From Nemertoderma westbladi (Eukaryota > Xenacoelomorpha > Nemertodermatida > Nemertodermatidae): a stretch of DNA of 64,000 bases. The notes under the pieces were generated by a model, which was not told where the DNA came from, did not search any database, and worked only from the letters and a program-made list of their open reading frames with translations. Made by a program: the position numbers and the translations under genes. This document shows, in pieces, positions 33,825-44,751 of this stretch; the first letter of the stretch is position 1; every line of letters starts with the position of its first letter. The stretch spans positions 67,501 to 131,500 of the forward strand of contig JAUCBJ010007597.1 of NCBI GenBank assembly GCA_032718475.1, given 5' to 3'.

Positions 33825-34999
33825 TTGTGGCTGGCCATGAGAAAAGGGACCTTATGTCACCGGAGGTCGATTTTGAGTTATTAAGCCTATGATATGCAGA
33901 ATTTTCCAGAGATTTTAACAAAAAAAACGGTGTCTCAATATCTATTTCCAAAAAAAGTTATAGCAATTTATATGAAGGTGAATCGGGTAGCTCTTTTCAA
34001 AATAATTTTGTTATTAAAAAAAATGGAAAATATTAAAAAATTCTTACTATATAGTTAGGCAGCTCAATGTTAATCGGCTTTTTATACAACTTTTAACACT
34101 TTGAAACTATTAACATTGTTAATGAACTATTTAAAAAAAAAATTTGCAAAATTTTCAAAAAAACATGCAACCAAAAAATTTTTTTTTTTAATTTAAATTT
34201 TTTTCAAAAAAATTTTTTTTTACAAAATTTAAAATTATTTGTATTTTCAATTCATTATTGGGAGTGTTGTAGATTTTTGTCTACCTTGTCCCACCCATAT
34301 TATAGAAAGAGTACCTAGAAAATTTCAAAAAAACTGACAGGAATTAACAAAATGACAAGTAATTTACATTCTAGAACATTACCGCCCCCTAGCGGCAGAC
34401 AAATGAATATTACAGTCTAGGATTCATTCTCCAGTATAATTTTATATTGTAGAAGGTGTCTACAAAATTTCAAAACAAACAGACAGGAATTAAGAAAATG
34501 ACAAGCAATTTAAATTCTAGAACATTATCGCCCCCTAGCGGTAGACTATTGAATATTACAGTCTGGGATTCCTTCTTCAGTGTCACTTAATATCGCAGTA
34601 GGTGCTTACAAAATTTCAGAACTAATGAACAGAAATTAACAAAATGACAGCCAGCCATATTGCATTTAAAAAAATAAATAATAAATAATAAAAAAAAAAT
34701 AACTGTAGGCCTACATTACCTACATATTAGTACAATTTATTACAGTCGCTAAATTCAGTCATGAAAACCCTAAAACAGTGGGATATACAATACTGCAACA
34801 TCTTATATTGCTTCCTGTAATTAGTTATTTCCTAGGTATATTGAATATCAGAACCAATTTGAAATTCCCTCATCGTTTTATACATTTCTAAATTGAAAAT
34901 CCAATTAAATTTGTTCAAAAATAGAGGGAAACTTTAAACGCGATTATCTCAGAATCAGGTTTTGCGACATAAGGTCCATTTTCTCGTGGCCAGCCACAA
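33825..34999. mobile_element. 1.2-kb element with 34-bp terminal inverted repeats
   Basis: 33825-33858 and 34966-34999 are inverted repeats starting TTGTGGCTGGCCA (about 32 of 34 bases match, with weaker similarity further in). Inside is AT-rich sequence with three partial 125-bp tandem units around 34340-34640, marked by CGCCCCCTAGCGG and ATATTACAGTCT. No transposase and no convincing TSD. It is probably a MITE-like non-autonomous element. Confidence 0.65.
34340..34650. repeat. ~125-bp tandem units
   Basis: The words AACAAAATGACAAG, TTCTAGAACATTA, CGCCCCCTAGCGG and GAATATTACAGTCT recur in the same order about 125 bases apart, twice completely and once in part. Confidence 0.75.
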
Positions 35000-35121
35000 A
35001 TTCTCAAAATCCACAATACCATGGGCAAAGGGAATGAGGTGGCACATTAGATGTTGGTCCTTGGGTGTTGGGAGTCGTCCGACTTGTGTACCCCTTGCTG
35101 CCTTTCTTTGCCCATTTTTCC

Positions 35122-35528
35122 TCAGCTATTCTCGCCCCTGTAATTTTTGTCGTTAACCTGAGAATGTTCCTCCCCCCTAAATTCCCCTGCCACTTTTGTT
35201 TCTTCGAGTATATGTTTCCGATGTTCCTCCTTGCCCGCGCCGTATTTCAGTAAATAGGCCTTCATAAAGCGCACAGCACATACATGAACATTAGTACAGG
35301 CACGCATTAGAACAAAGATTCGATGTATTGTTGGAACGAAGAATTCGTGTGCCATAGCACTGTACTGATATGATCCAGCAACGAATTCATCGTTTACAAC
35401 AATATTATTATCGATATCCATGAAGGCTAATTCTAAATCTAAGAGTGACTCCAGGAATGTTTCAGAGTACAGGTTTTCTTTTGGGACAAATTTAGATTTT
35501 CCTGACTCCGGATATTTAGTGTATCAGC
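35122..35528 (-). CDS. unrecognised short frame, about 135 codons
   Basis: Open from after a TGA near 35530 to a stop at 35122, with an internal ATG at 35421. Mixed composition (for example YSAMAHEFFVPTIHRIFVLM), then a charged end. It abuts the 3' end of LINE copy 3. It could be an exon or gene scrap. No family recognised. Confidence 0.25.
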
Positions 35529-35986
35529 AAATTGGTTATCCATTTTTATCAGTGCGTTTTTTACACTACTACTACTAGGATTGGCATGCTGCATTGCAGC
35601 TGCATTTTAGGAATGCTGTGCCGGCTTGTCAACAAAATTGCACCGCCACAACTCCCTATCACCCATGACATTTGCTAGATCATCCGCATCTTTAAGGCCT
35701 GTGTCCTTTAAGATGCGTCTCAAGAAAGTCATGGGCTGTCCACCATGCTTATTCACTCCATGAGGCTGCCAAAGTACAAGATTATGCACTGGCTGGTCCT
35801 CACGGCGAAAGCAATGTCCTGCAAAGCGGAGGCGATTTTGTTCTAGTGTCAAGCTTGGGGGAACCAATGAGACACCTCCAATGTTATATAGTGTCTGGTT
35901 GGAGATGTGTGCATTGTACTTGACACAAAGAACCCGGCGTAGCATTCTTGTGAATGTGCCATCCAGAGATTTGGTGTCCTCAGCAG

Positions 35987-37150
35987 TTAGACTTGCTGAG
36001 GACTTTCAAAGTTAACTGTCATAATTTTGGTCTTTCTGGAGTTAATAAAAAGACCAACACTAGAAGCAGCATGTTCTAATGAGCTGAGGAGCCGTTGGGC
36101 TCCCTCTAATGATTCTGAGAGTACTCCTAAGTCATCAGCAAAGTCTAGATCAGTTAGGTACTTGGCAGGATTTCCTCGACTTCTGGAGCCAGTAGGTGGA
36201 GTTATCATTACCCCATCATCATTATGATGATCTAAGGACATGCGTAGAACATAGTCAACCACAATAATGAACAAGAATGGTGCAAGTGTGTCTCCTTGGA
36301 GGACGCCCCATAACACTTCAAATGGTTCTGTGTCACCGTCAACAGTAGACACAAATGTTGTCGAACCATCGTATACTGATCTGATTGCTGCAATAATTTC
36401 ATCAGGAATCCCATATAATGAAAGTATGCTGAACATACGTGAGCGAGAGACTGAATCAAAGGCCTTGAAGAAGTCAACAAAGATAACAGCCAGGTGCCTG
36501 TCTTTCTTTTTTGATAATTCTTCAATTATCCTTCTAAGTGCCAAAATGGGCTCCATGGTCCCACGACCTTTACGGAACCCATTCTGATTTCCACGGAGCA
36601 GTCTCTCAATGGGATCCCTGATGCGATTTAATAGAATCCTATTGTATAGCTTTGCAGCAATCGAGATCAATGAGATTCCCCGAAAAGAACCATAGAGTGT
36701 TAGGTTGCCCTTCTTGGGAACTGGCACCAACTTATTTGTTTTCATTTCTTGTGGGACTCTTGTTGTTCGGTAAATGTCTACTATGATGGGATAGATGAGC
36801 TTTAAACACTCAGGTATTTTAAAGACCTCAGGGGGAACACCATCTACTCCACTGGCACAATTGGTCTTAATGCTCTTTGCAGCAGCCTTAACTTCTGCAA
36901 AGGATATATCGCCAATGGGAATATCTGGGAGTACAGACTCAGACACTTTTACTTCTATAAAGTTATCAGGCAATACCCTGTCATTATTGAGGAGCTTTTC
37001 AAAGTGGGCTTTCCAACCATTGAGGCAATCGGCTGGTGATTCAGCCTTAACCTTGGTGGTTGGTTGGCTTTTTCCGCCCAATAAGCAGATTGATCGATTT
37101 CCATGCCTGGGATGATTGCCTGCTGTCGTCAGCATCATTGATGGCATCAA
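35987..37150 (-). pseudogene. reverse transcriptase domain of LINE copy 3
   Basis: Motifs in order: the GVDGVPPEVFK finger, VPVPKKGNLTLYGSFRGI, NQNGFRKGRGT, IFVDFFKAFDSV (first catalytic Asp), GVLQGDTLAPFLF, and LDFADDLGVL (Asp-Asp), then a segment ending SPQQV. There the 246-bp deletion shifts the reading into a stop. Another frame change near 37060-37075 detaches it from the linker ahead. The rest of the C-terminal domain is at 35945-35607. Confidence 0.85.
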
Positions 37151-37431
37151 CCTGTTGGTTTATTAGCTCCTGTAGATTAACAGAGTACTGCCTGTTCAGG
37201 GACCTAGATGCAGCCTTAACTGCATTCTTGGCCGCTGTAGTCTGTTTGAGTCGGGACTCTTTCTGCGCCTTATGAAGGTCATTTCGGCACTTCTGAATTT
37301 TGTTGTCAGTCCAGGGGGCCCTTTTCCTGTTTCGAGGGAATACAGGAACTGTTTCTGCAGCTGCTAACTTAACTGCTTCTGTAAAGGCAGTATAGCCCTC
37401 ACAGTGATCTGCCGCCTCAGAGGCAAGAGCC

Positions 37432-38589
37432 TCATACCTGTTGCTCAGCTGTAGTGTGAAGCTGGATCTCACACTTGGCTGTTGCAACAGAGGACCAGTC
37501 ATGCCGCGGCAAGGCAGATTTCGTTGTTCTGCTAGCACGCAGACTAAGTCTTACCTTGGCTACAATAAGGCGGTGATCACTGGAGAAGGGTCGAAGTGTA
37601 AATGCATTACAGTCTTGTATAGAGCTCCCGTATTTCCTACGAAACAGAATATGGTCTATCTGGGACTTGTGACCACTGGGTCCACTATGAGTCCATAGCT
37701 TTCCAGTTCGCTTCTTGAACTTGGTTCCAGCCGAAAACAATCCATTTCCAGAGATAAAATCCTGAAGATGGACAGAATTTCGGTTAACACTATTGCTATA
37801 GACCCAGGGCGATGTAGGTGATTGATGCAGACTCGCATTAAAGTCTCCCAGGAATGTTAAGAATGCATGCTGATCCACTCCATCAGTAGCTGCTTGTAGA
37901 TTGTGGTAGAAATTTTCCACCTCCTCTACAGGGGCAACACTAGTTGGAGAGTAGCACACAATCAGAACCACCTTAGGAAACTTCTTAGCCAGTCTTCCAG
38001 AACATGAGAAGTGGCAACGGATGATGCGGTTAGAGATTTGGTCTATTTTGTCCAATGCTGCATGTGCAGTTGGATTCATCAATAGACCAATTCCACCATT
38101 GCCACTATCATCTGCTGACACGAGGGCGAGTCGCCAACCGCCCCCCATGTCCTTAATCACAACCTCATCAGTCTGTCCAGTCTGCATTCGGTGCTCTTGA
38201 ACACCCACTGCGCTAAGAGAAAGCTTATCTGCCAAGGCAGTCAGCTCACCTTGTCGCATTGGGGACCTGAGTGTTAGGGTGTTTACTGAGGCTAGTCTAG
38301 TGACTTGCCTCAGATTCACCAATGGCTTTGTTGGTCGGGGTGGAACATGAGAGTAGCCTCCAACTCCAGAATCCCTCTCCCCATCACAATCTGGCCTCCC
38401 TGGTGACCCAGGGTTTGGGCCAGAAAGGTCATCAGGAAAGGGACTCAAAGAATTGTTGGCTGCTCTCTCTCCAGTAGGGGGTGAGACAGGCAGACGGTCA
38501 GGAGTTAACTGACGCCTGTGAGGCCGATTGTGTCCAGTAATTCCACTGGCCTCTAGTGGCCGGACCTCCGCATTGCTAATGTAATCCAT
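37432..38589 (-). pseudogene. AP-like endonuclease domain of LINE copy 3
   Basis: 385 codons from ATG 38587-38589. The exonuclease-endonuclease-phosphatase fold is recognisable from SLSAVGVQEHRM (metal-binding Glu), GGIGLLMNP, FLGDFNASLHQ (Asp-Asn), and SQIDHILF with SSDHRLIVAKV (Asp-His). Known: this domain nicks target DNA to prime reverse transcription. The first 90 residues are Pro/Gly/Arg-rich. The frame ends early, and its C-terminal continuation is found in another frame (37538-37047), so a frameshift lies between about 37440 and 37510. Confidence 0.85.
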
Positions 38590-39004
38590 AGTGGGGGTTG
38601 GGTGGTGCTTTTTGCCGAGTCAGCTCTCGGGGCAAATACCACACCCTGGTTTGCCATTCCACAGGGTGGGTGTCGCAATGGAGTCAGATATGAGGCCCAT
38701 CACCCATATCTACTCTGGCGCACATGACCCACCATTGGCTGTTGCAGCTCATCTGCTGGGTCATGCCCTATACCCTTGCTGCCAGGTGCAGGTCGCAGTG
38801 AAGTGCTCTCAGAGTGGACATGATAACACTCTACTCCTGACCAGCCATTGGTAGATCACCATCTGCCTGGTCAGGCCATATACCCCTGCAGCCAAGTATA
38901 TGGGTCCTTAATCCAGGACCAAGGGCGTCCTTATCCCAGAACGAAGGGGGTCCTAGTTACAGGACCAGATTTGCCCTAGTAAGAGGGTCTATGCAGCTAC
39001 AGGT

Positions 39005-39760
39005 GGCACCTCATTTATGCTGCATGGAGGTGGCAAGTTTTCTTGATCAATGACCTAGAATACCTGTCCTGACCTGAGTGTTTTTTACACCACGCCCCCA
39101 CGCTGTTGCAGTTATGTGTTTGTAAGTTTTGTAAGTGGTCCAAAAATTTATATTTATCCTGTACATCTCGTACTAGCCCCTCTGTAATCAGATTGTCGAA
39201 ATCAGTCCCAAAACAGGCGTGAAACAAACTTTTCGATTGCCATCAAATTCTGGAGAGGGATGTTTTGGTGTCCTCCTTATGCAGTGTGATGCCCATGTGG
39301 GTTTATTGCCAATGGCCTTCTGGTCCTGGAATTCCATTCTGTGGCCCACAGGCTTTCCACATGGCCGAGGGGTTGCTCTTTGCTGAATTCAAGCCAATGT
39401 AGTACATAGTGTACAGTCCGCATCCACACTCTCAGCAATACAACACCCCGTCGAACAAGTTGAAACTTGTAGTCCTCTGTGTGGCCATATTTGCGTTTGA
39501 TGGCATTTGTTATTGGAGCCACACCGAGTATCTCTCTATCACTACAAGTCAACGTAATGAAGTAAGTCCAGGCTCCCTCCTTTGTTAAGGTGGCCAGTTC
39601 CTTCACTTTTCTACGAGAATCAACCTCATTAAAATTTAATTTCTGTTCAATAATACCTGATTTTAATTTTCTTAAGTTTAAAAATTCAAGACCACGATTT
39701 AATACAATAGCTGCAGAATTGTTATTTAATTGAGTATTTAGAAGTACATCAAACACGCAA
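39005..39760 (-). pseudogene. Helitron-like Rep (HUH) domain remnant
   Basis: The frame at 39756-39277 contains AWTYFITLTCSD and LGVAPITNAI, a pattern typical of the Helitron replication initiator N-terminal region. It ends in NPHGHH, which resembles the metal-binding His-x-His of HUH nucleases. It then hits a stop. A following frame (39227-39015) continues with LVRDVQDKYKFLDHLQNLQ and THNC, again Helitron-like. No helicase is present. Known: Helitron Rep nicks DNA for rolling-circle transposition. This is a dead fragment wedged between LINE copies. Confidence 0.6.
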
Positions 39761-39894
39761 TCGATATAAGCTAATATTTTTTGTTAGCGCTTTTAATAAA
39801 TTATGTTCCTTCAATCTCAATTTCATATATTTTTGACTTGTAATATTCCATGCGGAGAATCTATGCATTTATGACGTCCCTAACTACTACTAGG

Positions 39895-40490
39895 ACATGC
39901 TGCATTGCAGCTGCATTTTTAAGAATGCTGTGCCGGCTTATCGACAAAATTGCACCACCACAACTCTCTATCACCCATGACATTTGGTAGATCATCCACA
40001 TCTTCAAGGGCAGTGTCCTTTAAGATGCGTCTCAAGAAAGTCATGGGCTGTCCACCATGCTTATTCACTCCATGAGGCTGCCAAAGTACAATATTATGCA
40101 CTGGCTGGTCCTCATGGCGAAAGCAATGTCCTGTAAAGCGGAGGTGATTTTGTTCTAGTGTCAAGCTTGGGGGAACCAATGAGACACCTCCAATGTTATA
40201 TAGTGTCTGGTTGGAGATATGTGCATTGTACTTGACACAATGAACCCGGCGTAGCATTCTTGTGAATGTGCCATCCAGAGATTTGGTGTCTCTCTCAGCA
40301 GTTAGAGCCCAGCATGGACTCCCATAGAGGAGTACTGGAACTACGGCTGCTCTAAATAATCGGACCTTAAGTTTCCGATTAATTCTCGGTGACCTCCAAA
40401 TCCTGGAAAGCCTATTCAAGGCTGCCCATGCCTTTCCCTTACGTATTCGAAGGTCCTCCCTGACTTCCGGATCCATGATCCCAGGTAACA
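39895..40490 (-). mobile_element. non-LTR retrotransposon, 5'-truncated (LINE copy 5)
   Basis: Only the post-RT part is left: 40476-39919 encodes the segment from RIRKGKAWAALNRLSRIW through ALTAERDTKSLDG to the stop, followed by the same 3' UTR and TAG tail as copies 2 and 3. The 5' truncation point is at about 40490. It is slightly diverged (for example MRRHED-type changes), so it is an older or different insertion. Confidence 0.85.
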
Positions 40491-40603
40491 GAATATATAC
40501 CTAGTGCAGTAGTGATAATGGATAACATATTTTAAATATAAAGTTCATAGAAACGAAGTCTGGAAGTTGATTATGATGAATGACTGGAACGATTAAACCG
40601 CAT

Positions 40604-40927
40604 CTACGGCAACCTCGCTAGCTCCAACGGCTGGTGGTACACCGTCACCAGCAATGTCGCCCTGTACCTGACCACCTCCAGCAGCTGGTGGTATGCAATC
40701 GCCCGCAACGTTACCAACGCCACCCTGGGCAGCTCCAGCGGCACCCATATCACCGGTGCAGTCACGGCCAACTGAATATGCCGCCGCTCGATTATGACGT
40801 CTGAGAGGTCAATATATGGGTTGTATTGCCGCCCTCGACGTCCGCGCCGACTCATACGACCTCGTCGTGGGTTATTACTCATTACATTTATGATGGGGTT
40901 ACGTCTGTTTATATGTATGCGGTCCAT
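40604..40927 (-). CDS. small basic orphan frame
   Basis: 107 codons from ATG. The N-terminus is Arg/Gly-rich (RRGRMSRRGRRGRQ), followed by YIDLSDVIIERRH. The rest may be better read in another frame, which is Gly/Ala-rich and ends GDGVPPAVGASEVAVDAV before a stop, so a frame change is possible. No family recognised. Confidence 0.25.
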   Translation of the reverse strand: MDRIHINRRNPIINVMSNNPRRGRMSRRGRRGRQYNPYIDLSDVIIERRHIQLAVTAPVIWVPLELPRVALVTLRAIAYHQLLEVVRYRATLLVTVYHQPLELARLP

Positions 40928-40951
40928 GTTTCTACATTAGGTATGCTTAAT

Positions 40952-41184
40952 AATCAATTTGGTGCACACCACTTGTGTTTGTTTTTTTAAATAGCGCATT
41001 TAAAGGAAAAGTAACAGGTTAATGACGCGGGCTTTTCTAACCAAAACAATAAACGATCACTTTTCCATTTCAGGGAAACCATATGCTCAGACAGTCAGTA
41101 GTCGAATGGTCAGACACTCAGTAGTCACTCTATGCTCTATAACCAAAAAAATCGGGCAGCCAAGTGGTGTGCACCAAATTGATT
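40952..41184. mobile_element. 233-bp MITE with perfect 24-bp TIRs
   Basis: 40952-40975 (starting AATCAATTTGGTGC) is the exact reverse complement of 41161-41184. No coding capacity. No clear TSD. Confidence 0.8.
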
Positions 41185-41396
41185 TGAGCCGGGTATTAGA
41201 TTAGTATTAGGATTACACTATTAACAATTACAGAATTAATTATACTATTAAGCACAAGAAATCACACCAAACAACCAAATCACAAACCAAATCACACACC
41301 AAATCACAAACAAATTCACAAACCAAATCATAAAAAATAACCGCAAACAAAACCAATTTTTTTTCGCTGTCGCCGAACATATATCTGTATATGAAT

Positions 41397-41455
41397 CACC
41401 GGCAGTGATGGGAGTTCACTGCCGGCACTCTGTCGGGGCTTCACCCAACCGACAA
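41397..41455 (+). other. two consecutive stem-loops
   Basis: CCGGCAGTGA pairs with TCACTGCCGG (about 41398-41426), followed by TGTCGG pairing with CCGACA (about 41431-41455). No RNA family recognised. Confidence 0.4.
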
Positions 41456-41524
41456 CATACCAGCCGCCGGAGTTGTTTACTCCCCCAATGGGCATAAATC
41501 TCTATTGGCATAAATGATGCAGTT

Positions 41525-41887
41525 ATATGCTTCAATGATGGTTATCAAGGAAGAGTTGGTGTCCTAGACCAACTTATCAGTAGTTCAAAGAAAACGGTTA
41601 AGGATTTTCAGACATTTGACCGAAAGCGAATCCTGCAAGCTGACCGGAAAATATCCAAATTAGAGCGCCAGTCTAGAATTCTACGGCGACAAAGGCGGAA
41701 ACGAAAACTTCCTACTGGGCCGAAAACATATGATAGTGGAATGTTCTAGACCACTTTATGTATTTGATATACTCCATGCTCCTTAGTTATATAGTTGCTG
41801 TTTGCCATAAATATAATTGTGTTTTTACATTGTAAAATAATTGTATGTTCGAATGAAAATTATTGTATGATCGAAGGTAATAATAAA
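41525..41887 (+). pseudogene. terminal coding exon plus poly(A) signal, unknown gene
   Basis: The open frame reads YQGRVGVLDQLISSSKKTVK, then a Lys/Arg/Leu heptad-like region (ADRKISKLERQSRILRRQ) and TYDSGMF before TAG at about 41749. About 130 bases downstream is AATAAA (41881-41886). The basic, helical end suggests a nucleic-acid-binding tail. The upstream exon was not identified. Possibly the 3' end of a transposon gene, because the fold-back element begins right after. Confidence 0.35.
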
Positions 41888-41902
41888 GTTTACATATTCA
41901 CT

Positions 41903-42293
41903 GAACTTTAAACATGTTTTTTCTGCCGCTTGCATTTGTCGCGTGCAGTTTTCATTCATGTACCTCTTTCTCAACAACTACTGAAGGTATAGGTATGAAA
42001 TTCTGGGACCTTGTACAGAATTTCCAGCTCTTTCTTAATGGCCTCAATGACATAGATTAATCAATGTGGTTGTGCGGTCTCAAAGTCAAAAAATTCTTTT
42101 TTGAGTTTGAGACATTGGCAAACCCAAACACATTGATGGATTTATGTCATTGAGGCCATTAAGAAAGAGCTGGAAATTCTGAACAAGGTCCCAAAATTTC
42201 ATACATCTACCTTCAGTAGTTTTTGAGGAATAGGTACATGAATGAAACTGGCACGTGATAAATGCAAGCGGCAGAAAATGACGTTTAAATCGC
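41903..42293. mobile_element. fold-back element, ~175-bp arms with tiny loop
   Basis: The left arm (about 41903-42090) and right arm (about 42094-42293) are inverted copies at roughly 85-90% identity. The innermost part, GTCTCAAAGTCAAAAAA, faces TTTTTTGAGTTTGAGAC with a 3-base loop near 42092. A transcript would form a long hairpin. A 69-codon frame over the right arm is a shadow. Confidence 0.8.
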
Positions 42294-42294
42294 A

Positions 42295-42710
42295 AATTTA
42301 CATTACCGCAAATTTACATTACCGCTAATGAACATTTCATGCTTATATGGGTCTCTGGTGCATGAAATGATTATCCTGATGCCACCAAAACTTGTCCAAC
42401 ACAAATATTCATCATTTGGAGTTAAAATCTGTAGGAATATTTTTTTTTAGTTTTTTCAATTTTTCATGTTGAGCCACCTTAATAACTATTTATTCACAAA
42501 GAGTGACCAATACATTCTATTTGTAAAGTAATATATTTTATCTAATAAACTTTAACATTAGAGCTCTGTAAAATCAATATAGGGAAGAATGGAAAAGATA
42601 TATACTTTATATGTCTAGACTCTTTCATTACACTGAAAGTCAACTTGTTTTCCGTTACAATAGACACTGGTGCTTTACTTTACACATAAGGTACATTTCC
42701 TATTTATTTA
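42295..42710. other. non-coding stretch
   Basis: A duplicated CGCAAATTTACATTAC word at about 42291-42325, otherwise AT-rich sequence without recognisable features. Confidence 0.45.
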
Positions 42711-42724
42711 TTACTCACTTCTAG

Positions 42725-43114
42725 GTGCGCTTTATTGAAGAATAATGAGGTAAACTCATTACTGCAGAAATAATGAGGGCGGATACGTCGTGACTCATTA
42801 TCGAATACTTCCTCAAGCACAACATCGGCCTTAAGTACCCAAACGGGGTCCACTATTCGAAAACAGGGACATGGCCTACCGTAGTAGGTGCCCCTGCACA
42901 CTGCCCCTCTGCATCCTTGGACGATGTTGATCTGTAACTATAAAATATATTGTGTGAAAATATATTATAATATTTTCATATATAAAATACCTTTTAGGGT
43001 TAGCCAATCAATGTAAGCATCAATGTAATGCCCCTCATATATTGGTGCATTGTTTATTACCTCGCGTAAAGTCGCCCTCTCATATCCGGGAGGAAGTGCG
43101 GAATACCGATCCAT
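42725..43114 (-). pseudogene. two exon-like segments of an unknown gene
   Basis: First segment: ATG at about 43114 opens MDRYSALPPGYERATLREV and runs to a GTATTT donor near 42994. Second: about 42934 to a GTGAGTAA donor near 42725, containing GTYYGRPCPCFRIVDPVWVL and YFCSNEFTSLFFNKAHLE. The obvious acceptor (TTACAG) gives the wrong phase. A later one (GGGGCAG) fits, so the junction is uncertain. Protein not recognised. The next part of the gene was not found. Confidence 0.3.
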
Positions 43115-43650
43115 AGTTAAATAACTCTATGAAATATATATAGATAACCAATTACTAAAATAATTTATTATTAATATTATTACAGTATTATTATTAATAT
43201 ACATTGTAGTACCTGTGCTTCTGTGTCACAATATAACAATCCAATGCCAGCAACGATAACGGATATATTTCATAAAACAATATGAATGACACTGTTCATA
43301 ATATAGACCAATTTTCTTTGCATCAGATGATATTATTAGCACCACGATCTTGTTCCATATGGTTGCCAAACTCAGTAGTTAATACCACGAATAAACATGA
43401 GTAAATTCTACTGAGGGCTTCAAGGACAATGGAGTTACCAAAAACAACGTCAGGAGATTGGTTTGTTAGTTGTGCGACAAATTCCGCAAAAGGCAGTCAT
43501 ATGGCCCAGGGGCATACTTATCGGAAAATTCCCATGAATGCTCCAGGAAAAAGTCCTGCACTTTCTTTCTGATCATCAGCGGTAATTCCTTGAGATGAAA
43601 TACGGAATGCATCAAACATACTGTTTCCAACCCCACGTAAAACAAAAACA

Positions 43651-44441
43651 AAAACATACTGAACTCACACAAATGAACATAATTTAGTATATACACCCGG
43701 AAAAAAAGCATAGTCCTACTTTTAATTAAAACAATTTATCGATAAGAGCATTTTGAAATCCGACTCAAGCATAATTTCCTAAAACTGTCTGTTGGACGTC
43801 CTGTTGGTTTACATAAATTTAACTCAATAACAATTATTATATGGAATGAAATACTTACATTAAATATATCATCGTATTATATCCCAACTTTGGCTTTTTG
43901 GAATATCCTCCCTCATTGGTGGTTTTAGTGTTAAATCTCTTCGCCGGTGTTACTATGTGCATGATCCTTGCTTCGAGGAACCTTCCCTCCATCAACGTCC
44001 TCCGCTGAGTTAGAGTGCGCAGATCGACGATCTGCCTATGAGCAGCCATTCTCTGAAACGTACATATTAAAAACATTATCAAAGTTTTATCATACGATTA
44101 ATGTTGTCACATAACTTGTGTTTTGGCATGGTCACTGTTCAGCCCTGATTTTTTATTATGCTACATCAAAATTATCTAAACGTTCTAAAAATTTTGTCTA
44201 CTAAATACACATACAAAAATACAAAAAAAAATTACCAAGCCATTGCTGAGATATAAGCGTCCAAAGATTAAACCGACCGACAGACAACATGATGATTTTT
44301 GACATTTGACATTTGAGATGGTACCCTTATGCTAAGCTCGCTCACTTTGGTGGCTAGCCCCACATACTGCATTGCATACTTATTTGTTTTACTGTAGGTT
44401 TACCTAAAAAAATAAATTAACAAACTTGAAACGCGTAGTGA
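43651..44441 (-). repeat. inverted pair, left arm (contains exon-like segment)
   Basis: Matches 50246-51015 in inverse orientation. On the minus strand it reads CACTACGCGTTTCAA, then CTTAGCATAAGGGTACC, a CAG acceptor, an open segment with HRQIVDLRTLTQRRTLMEG and TPAKRFNTKTT (about 44052-43862), and a GTAAGTATT donor. The two arms differ by scattered substitutions and small indels. Confidence 0.8.
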
Positions 44442-44617
44442 TTTTTTAGTCCGAAGTTAGCATATTAAAGAACAAATTTCGGTCATAAAATGTAATAAAA
44501 TGCTTGTCTGAAGTTAGCAGTGGTCATGGGGTAACTTCGGACAAAGTTTAATTAAAAAAAAATCAAACAAGATTAAAAAAATTTTTTCTTTAAACTTTTT
44601 ATATATAGATGAGATGT
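44442..44617. other. short AT-rich spacer
   Basis: Between the inverted-pair arm and the BEL/Pao remnant. Nothing recognised beyond a repeated GAAGTTAGCA word. Confidence 0.4.
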
Positions 44618-44743
44618 TCATCGACGTACCATCGATGTACCATCGAGCTCGCGCTGAATGAGTTTGGAGATATTAATAGCCAGCATTGCTGCTTGAAGTT
44701 CTGCCCGAGGGATGGTCATATATTTCATGGGCATTGTCTTTGC
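44618..44743 (-). pseudogene. BEL/Pao RNase H scrap
   Basis: The frame reads AKTMPMKYMTIPRAELQAAM and continues with LAINISKLIQREL to a TGA at 44618-44620. The Ile-Pro-Arg-x-Glu-Leu-Gln-Ala-Ala block is a hallmark of BEL/Pao pol just before the RNase H core. It is out of frame with the preceding gag. Its presence shows that a pol-bearing relative existed and supplies the family assignment for copies A-C. Confidence 0.7.
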
Positions 44744-44751
44744 CTTCGAAG

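Larger units (their letters stand above)
35567..39000 (-). mobile_element. non-LTR retrotransposon, nearly full length but broken (LINE copy 3)
   Basis: It carries, in order on the minus strand, a probable 5' UTR (about 39000-38590), an AP-type endonuclease (38589-37432), a linker, an RT (37150-35987), a C-terminal domain (35945-35607), a 3' UTR and a TAG-repeat tail. Relative to copy 2, the segment equivalent to 31186-31431 (about 246 bp) is missing at 35991, with the 3-base microhomology AGA at the junction. Two frame changes separate endonuclease, linker and RT. The domain set and short-repeat tail suit APE-type LINEs such as RTE- or CR1-like clades. The exact clade is not determined. Confidence 0.8.

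Noticed and set aside
42086-42295. 69-codon minus-strand frame
   Set aside because: It lies entirely in one arm of the fold-back palindrome, so its openness is not independent evidence.
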